Virus record (IMG/VR): IMGVR_UViG_3300042922_000274
Location: 1 to 34,326 of that record
DNA: 34,326 nucleotides
Reading direction: 5' to 3' (one strand)
From: a virus
Each line of letters opens with the position of its first letter. Position 1 is the first letter of the stretch. Shown in pieces: positions 30,990-34,326 of this stretch. The notes under the pieces were generated by a model, which saw nothing but the letters and a program-made list of their open reading frames with translations, was not told the DNA's origin and did not search any database. A program made the position numbers and the translations under genes.

Positions 30990-31167
30990 CCACATCACTC
31001 CTTTCAATAATGTATTCAATTATGCTTGTACCTGCTACTTATCTTTATCCACTCTGAGTTGAGTTAATCTTTTGTAACATAACATATGCCAAACAGTAAA
31101 AAGGAACTTATACCCAATTTCGAAAAAATATTTTTTATAAATTACATATTGCTTTTCTTAGCTATCT

Positions 31168-31407
31168 CTACAGCTTAGATAGTTCGTGTTTCTGAACTTT
31201 TAATTTAAAAAAATACATTGGAATTTCTTCTGTGTTTATACCTAAAATGTTGCAAGCTTTATGAATCTCATCTTGAGAGAAATCAAGTATATTATTTAAT
31301 CTTTGACTTAACGAAACTCTTCCAATGCCTAAGGCCATTGCAAAATTGTCTTGTGTTCCATAAACTTCTTTAATTTTTCCTCTTAGTTTGCTATAATCAA
31401 ATGCCAT
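31168..31407 (-). CDS. Cro-like helix-turn-helix regulator, DUF739 family (79 aa)
   Basis: GGAGGTGAAAAA precedes the ATG. The product begins MAFDYSKLRGKIKEVYGTQD and holds the helix-turn-helix NFAMALGIGRVSLSQRLNNI (~21-40), then FSQDEIHKACNILGI and an EIPMYFF ending, the DUF739 pattern. As the first gene transcribed divergently from the repressor, it is the likely Cro counterpart. One copy of the operator-like repeat lies in its own 3' end (31189-31199). The 148 bases downstream (31020-31167) hold no clear gene. Confidence 0.9.
   Translation of the reverse strand: MAFDYSKLRGKIKEVYGTQDNFAMALGIGRVSLSQRLNNILDFSQDEIHKACNILGINTEEIPMYFFKLKVQKHELSKL
31189..31199 (+). repeat. Operator-like repeat copy inside the cro-like gene
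   Basis: TTTCTGAACTT, identical to the three intergenic copies and in the same orientation; the flank GTG before it also matches the copy at 31441. It may be a silencer or looping site for the repressor. Confidence 0.6.
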
Positions 31408-31440
31408 TTTTTCACCTCCATTTTAGAATCTTAGTTTGTG

Positions 31441-31547
31441 TTTCTGAACTTATGATAGCATGTACTTTTTTTAATGTCAACAGTTTAATTTCGCTTTTCT
31501 GAACTTTTTTTATTTTACATTAAAATTATGTTGTATTTTCTGAACTT
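31441..31547 (+). repeat. Three operator-like direct repeats in the switch region
   Basis: TTTCTGAACTT occurs exactly at 31441-31451, 31496-31506 and 31537-31547. The first covers the expected start of early transcription, the second lies just upstream of the early -35, and the third is near the repressor start. Each contains the small palindrome TTC-T-GAA. They are probable binding sites of the repressor and Cro-like protein. Confidence 0.8.
31452..31480 (-). promoter_or_regulatory. Early lytic promoter (PR-like)
   Basis: On the - strand a perfect TTGACA (31480-31475), 17-base spacer, and TATCAT (31457-31452) preceded by TGC (extended -10). Transcription would begin near 31445, inside an operator-like repeat, and reads into the cro-like gene. 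Confidence 0.88.
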
Positions 31548-31578
31548 TTATGCTATTTTTAGTATGAGGTGATTGCAA

Positions 31579-32196
31579 ATGGCTACAATAGCCGAAAGAA
31601 TAAAGGAAGCTCTAGATTTAAGAGGAATGAAACAGTCTGAATTAGTAGAAAAAACAGGTATAGGAAAATCTTCAATAAGTACTTATATTTCAGGAGAATA
31701 TGAGCCTAAACAAAGAAATATTTATAAAATTGCTAAAGCTTTAGATGTAAATGAGTCTTGGTTAATGGGATTTGATGTTCCAATAGAAAGAGAAAAGATT
31801 TCCACTGGAGCAATAAAAATCAATAATAAAGTTTTTAATTCAGATAAAATTGTAGCTGCTATTGCAAAAGCATTGACAGAATCAAAGAAAGATACGGATA
31901 GTGTAGATAAATTAGTTCATCAGATATCAGATGAAATATTGAAAAAAGTTATTTTGATTGATGAGAATCTGACAAATCCTAAACTGGAAGTAATAACAGA
32001 AAAAAATGAAATTTTATTAGTAAAAAATTATAGACAGTTGAACTTTAAAGGACAGCACGAAGCATCTAAGAGAGTAGAAGAACTAACCTATATTGATAAA
32101 TATATAAAAGAAGTACCCAACTATATACAGCCAGTAGCAGCGCACCTTGACGGTGAGCTTACGGATGAAGTAAAAGATTTTATAGATAAATTTTAA
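31579..32196 (+). CDS. XRE-family phage repressor (205 aa)
   Basis: The start is the ATG at 31579, six bases after GAGGTGA. The helix-turn-helix is in residues 1-65 (MKQSELVEKTGIGKSSISTY, then GEYEPKQRNIYKIAKALDVN and ESWLMGFD). The C-terminal part has no Ser-Lys S24 peptidase motif, so it is not self-cleaving like lambda CI. The ImmA-like peptidase gene follows directly, suggesting cleavage or release by that protein. It is the probable lysogeny repressor. Confidence 0.9.
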   Translation: MATIAERIKEALDLRGMKQSELVEKTGIGKSSISTYISGEYEPKQRNIYKIAKALDVNESWLMGFDVPIEREKISTGAIKINNKVFNSDKIVAAIAKALTESKKDTDSVDKLVHQISDEILKKVILIDENLTNPKLEVITEKNEILLVKNYRQLNFKGQHEASKRVEELTYIDKYIKEVPNYIQPVAAHLDGELTDEVKDFIDKF

Positions 32197-32222
32197 GCAC
32201 ATATAATATAGGGGTATATAAT

Positions 32223-32705
32223 ATGACATATGAACAATTAGCACAATTTGCAGAAGACGAAAATATAGAATTTATCGAAATGACTTTCCCAGGAGACTTA
32301 AAAGGATTGTGTAAAGCAAATAAAATAGGCATTGATAGAAGATTAAATGCTAAGGAAAAAAAATGCGTTCTTGCAGAAGAATTAGGGCACTACTATATGA
32401 CTGTAGGTAATATTACAGACTTAAAAAATATTTGTAATCAGAAACAAGAAATAAAAGCTAGGAAATATGCAATTGAAAAATTAGTACCTCTTAAAAACTT
32501 AATCAAAGCTTCATATAATAACTGCACAAACTTATATGAATTAGCTGAATACCTTGATGTGACGGAAGAATTTTTAAAAGATACATTAAGGTATTACGAA
32601 AGAAAATATGGATTATACGCTGAGATTGATAATTATTGTATTTATTTTAATCCTCTTACAGTATGCCATTATAATTTTAAAAAGCCAGGAGATAGTGATC
32701 TATGA
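32223..32705 (+). CDS. ImmA/IrrE-like metallopeptidase (160 aa)
   Basis: The sequence has KKCVLAEELGHYYMTVGNIT at ~56-75, where the usual HExxH is read as EELGH: the last His is kept and the first His is replaced by Glu. This variant occurs in phage-type members. The C-terminal part is helical. In the ICEBs1 system ImmA cleaves the ImmR repressor; by position this one would act on the XRE repressor just upstream. It overlaps the integrase by ATGA. Confidence 0.85.
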   Translation: MTYEQLAQFAEDENIEFIEMTFPGDLKGLCKANKIGIDRRLNAKEKKCVLAEELGHYYMTVGNITDLKNICNQKQEIKARKYAIEKLVPLKNLIKASYNNCTNLYELAEYLDVTEEFLKDTLRYYERKYGLYAEIDNYCIYFNPLTVCHYNFKKPGDSDL

Positions 32706-34162
32706 AATGGTCAAGAATATGTATATATTTGAGAAAATCGAGAAAAGATAAAGATAAACCAGATGAGTCAGAAGAAGAAACGCTTAGAAGACATGAAACG
32801 ACACTTTTGGCATATGCGAAAGAGCATAAACTTCATATTGTTGCTGTAAAAAAAGAAGTTAAGTCTGGAGAAAGCCTTGCCAAACGTCCATATATGATTG
32901 AAATGCTTGAAGAAATTGAAGAAGGCAAATACGATGCTGTATTAGTTATGGATATTGATAGGCTTACCAGAGGTGAAATGCTGGATCAGGGAATAATAAT
33001 CAGCACATTCAAACGTAATAATGTTCAAATCATTACTCTTGAAAAAACATATAATTTAGACGATGATCTTGATGAAGAAATGGTTGATTTTAATGCATTT
33101 TTTGCTCGTAAAGAATTTAAAACAATAAATAAAAGACTTAGCCGCGGAAGATTGAAAAGTCTCGAAGAAGGTAATTATATAGGTGGATATCCCCCTTATG
33201 GATACACATATGATAAAGGAAAAAAGTGTTTATTCGTTAATGAAAAAGAAGCAGAAAATGTTAAATTGATATATGACATGTATATCAATCAAGAAATGGG
33301 TGATACCAAAATTACTTATTTCATGAGAGACAATAATATTAAAACAAACTTAGGCAAAACATGGAATGCTACAATGACTAGAAGAATATTAACTAACCCT
33401 CTTTATATTGGTAAAGTAACATGGTCAAAGAGCACAAATAATCCTAAAATATTCAAAGGTAATCATGAACCTATTATTTCGGAGGATATATTTAATAAAG
33501 CTCAAATAATAGCAAAAGAGAGATATAACCCTCGGATAAAAGAAGGACTTGAAATTAGAAACCCACTAATGCAATTGATAGTATGTTCAAATTGTAATAT
33601 AAAAATGGGAATGAGAGTAAATAAAAATGAAAAAGATGGTATTAGATGTAAGTATCCATGTGGTAATAAAAGCAGCTATATTGAAAATGTAGAAAAAAGG
33701 CTGGTTGACATTACTTATCAATATCTTTTAGATATAAAACTAGGATTTAATTATAAAACAAAGAAAAAAAAAGGTATAAACATTATTGAAAAAACAATAG
33801 AAAATATAAACAAAGATTTGAATAAAAATTATGAACAAAAAAACAAATTGTTTGACTTGTTGGAACAGGGTATTTATGACAATAAAACTTTTTTAGAAAG
33901 AATGAATGTATTGACTGTAAAAATAAATGATTTAGAAAGTAATTTAGAAAAAGTTCAAAACAAACTTTCTGAAGAAAAGGTTGAAAAAAAAATAGATATT
34001 CCAATGGTTTTGGATGCTATAGATTTTATAGAAAATATTTACTATAAAAGTTCGGCTAAAATAAGAAATAAATTTCTAAGAGAAATTGTTGATTATGCAG
34101 TTTATACCAAAACAGAAAAAGGGTTAGACACGTTCAAACTTGAGGTAATTTTTAAACTCTAA
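32702..34162 (+). CDS. int: Large serine recombinase / integrase (486 aa)
   Basis: The catalytic Ser13 is in IYLRKSRKD, with further conserved LVMDIDRLTRG (81-91) and R-rich helix E. The recombinase domain follows (GGYPPYGYTYDKG at 161-173), then the zinc ribbon with Cys295, Cys298, Cys316 and Cys320, and a coiled coil (~350-430). This is the full domain order of phage integrases such as those of TP901-1 or phiC31. It lies next to the host junction. It is the enzyme that inserted the phage into the subtilase gene. The start overlaps the ImmA stop. Confidence 0.95.
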   Translation: MKWSRICIYLRKSRKDKDKPDESEEETLRRHETTLLAYAKEHKLHIVAVKKEVKSGESLAKRPYMIEMLEEIEEGKYDAVLVMDIDRLTRGEMLDQGIIISTFKRNNVQIITLEKTYNLDDDLDEEMVDFNAFFARKEFKTINKRLSRGRLKSLEEGNYIGGYPPYGYTYDKGKKCLFVNEKEAENVKLIYDMYINQEMGDTKITYFMRDNNIKTNLGKTWNATMTRRILTNPLYIGKVTWSKSTNNPKIFKGNHEPIISEDIFNKAQIIAKERYNPRIKEGLEIRNPLMQLIVCSNCNIKMGMRVNKNEKDGIRCKYPCGNKSSYIENVEKRLVDITYQYLLDIKLGFNYKTKKKKGINIIEKTIENINKDLNKNYEQKNKLFDLLEQGIYDNKTFLERMNVLTVKINDLESNLEKVQNKLSEEKVEKKIDIPMVLDAIDFIENIYYKSSAKIRNKFLREIVDYAVYTKTEKGLDTFKLEVIFKL

Positions 34163-34205
34163 TTTTTTTAAGTCGTATAGGTATCATTTAATTAGATATG
34201 TCATT
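34163..34205 (+). other. Probable right attachment site (attR)
   Basis: Between the integrase stop and the recognisable protease sequence lie ~28-40 bases with an imperfect dyad (GTATC 34181-34185 against GATAT 34195-34199). Serine integrase sites are usually ~40-50 bp with a 2-bp crossover. The exact core cannot be set without attL or the empty site. Confidence 0.6.
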
Positions 34206-34326
34206 TCCGTAGGAGCATTAGATGACGGGCGCACAATTGAAACAAATGACGATTCTATAGCAGAATTTTCAAGTAGGGGTCCAACCCTTGACAGGGTAAG
34301 AAAGCCTGATCTCATAGCTCCCGGAG
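34191..34326 (+). pseudogene. Host subtilisin-family (S8, AprX-like) serine protease, interrupted by the prophage; middle part only
   Basis: Frame from 34191 reads RYVISVGALDDGRTI, then AEFSSRGPT and KPDLIAPG. These are the conserved region before the catalytic Ser of AprX-like subtilases (V-I-x-V-G-A, F-S-S-R-G-P-T, K-P-D-L/V-x-A-P-G). The catalytic Ser lies beyond the window and the N-terminal half with Asp and His should be left of the prophage. The base composition is higher in GC than the phage part. The split gene is presumably inactive while the prophage is present. Confidence 0.88.

Noticed and set aside
32165-34326. A CRISPR array or defence island near the right end
   Set aside because: No regularly spaced repeats and no defence genes are present; the right end is a lysogeny module and host gene.

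Overview
The window is about 34 kb of an integrated tailed phage (prophage) of the siphovirus type in a low-GC, Gram-positive, Clostridia-like host. The support for this is an AT-rich sequence, strong AGGAGG-type ribosome binding sites, ATG/GTG/TTG starts, tightly overlapping genes, and HK97-type head and long non-contractile tail genes of Firmicutes type. The right end (about 34190-34326) is not phage. It encodes the middle of an AprX-like subtilisin-family protease on the + strand, so the prophage has split that gene. The left end lies outside the window, as do the lysis genes (no holin or endolysin is seen).

Layout from right to left. The + strand carries the lysogeny module: XRE repressor (31579-32196), ImmA/IrrE-like metallopeptidase (32223-32705) and large serine integrase (32702-34162), which abuts the host junction. 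A divergent intergenic region (31408-31578) holds a near-consensus early promoter and three copies of an 11-bp operator-like repeat; a fourth copy lies in the cro-like gene. Everything else is on the - strand.

The early operon runs from the Cro-like DUF739 gene (31407) to the sigma-like late regulator (16461). It encodes an AntA/KilAC antirepressor behind a three-hairpin leader, a membrane-anchored 3D-domain protein, many microproteins (several with Cys pairs), a cytosine methyltransferase with a six-repeat recognition region, an HNH protein, a radical SAM enzyme, DnaD-like initiator and DnaB-like helicase genes with a candidate origin inside the initiator gene, an ASCH / zinc-ribbon / DUF5131 trio and SSB. 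A strong terminator (16387-16409) closes this operon.

The late operon starts with a tRNA-Leu-like element, a small gene, a tyrosine recombinase and an HNH nuclease. It continues through terS, terL, portal, ClpP-like protease, capsid, connectors, tail terminator, tail tube, tail chaperones joined by a -1 frameshift, tape measure and distal tail proteins. Terminator hairpins directly after the capsid and tail-tube genes probably set protein ratios. Between the chaperones and the tape measure sits a self-contained cargo gene (5809-6255) with its own promoter and terminator, and an inverted repeat that can hide its ribosome binding site only in read-through mRNA.

The most notable items are that insulated cargo gene, the frameshift signal, the tRNA-like element beside a second recombinase, the repeat-built methyltransferase next to a radical SAM enzyme, the ASCH/DUF5131 trio, the candidate origin, and the operator array at the lysis-lysogeny switch.
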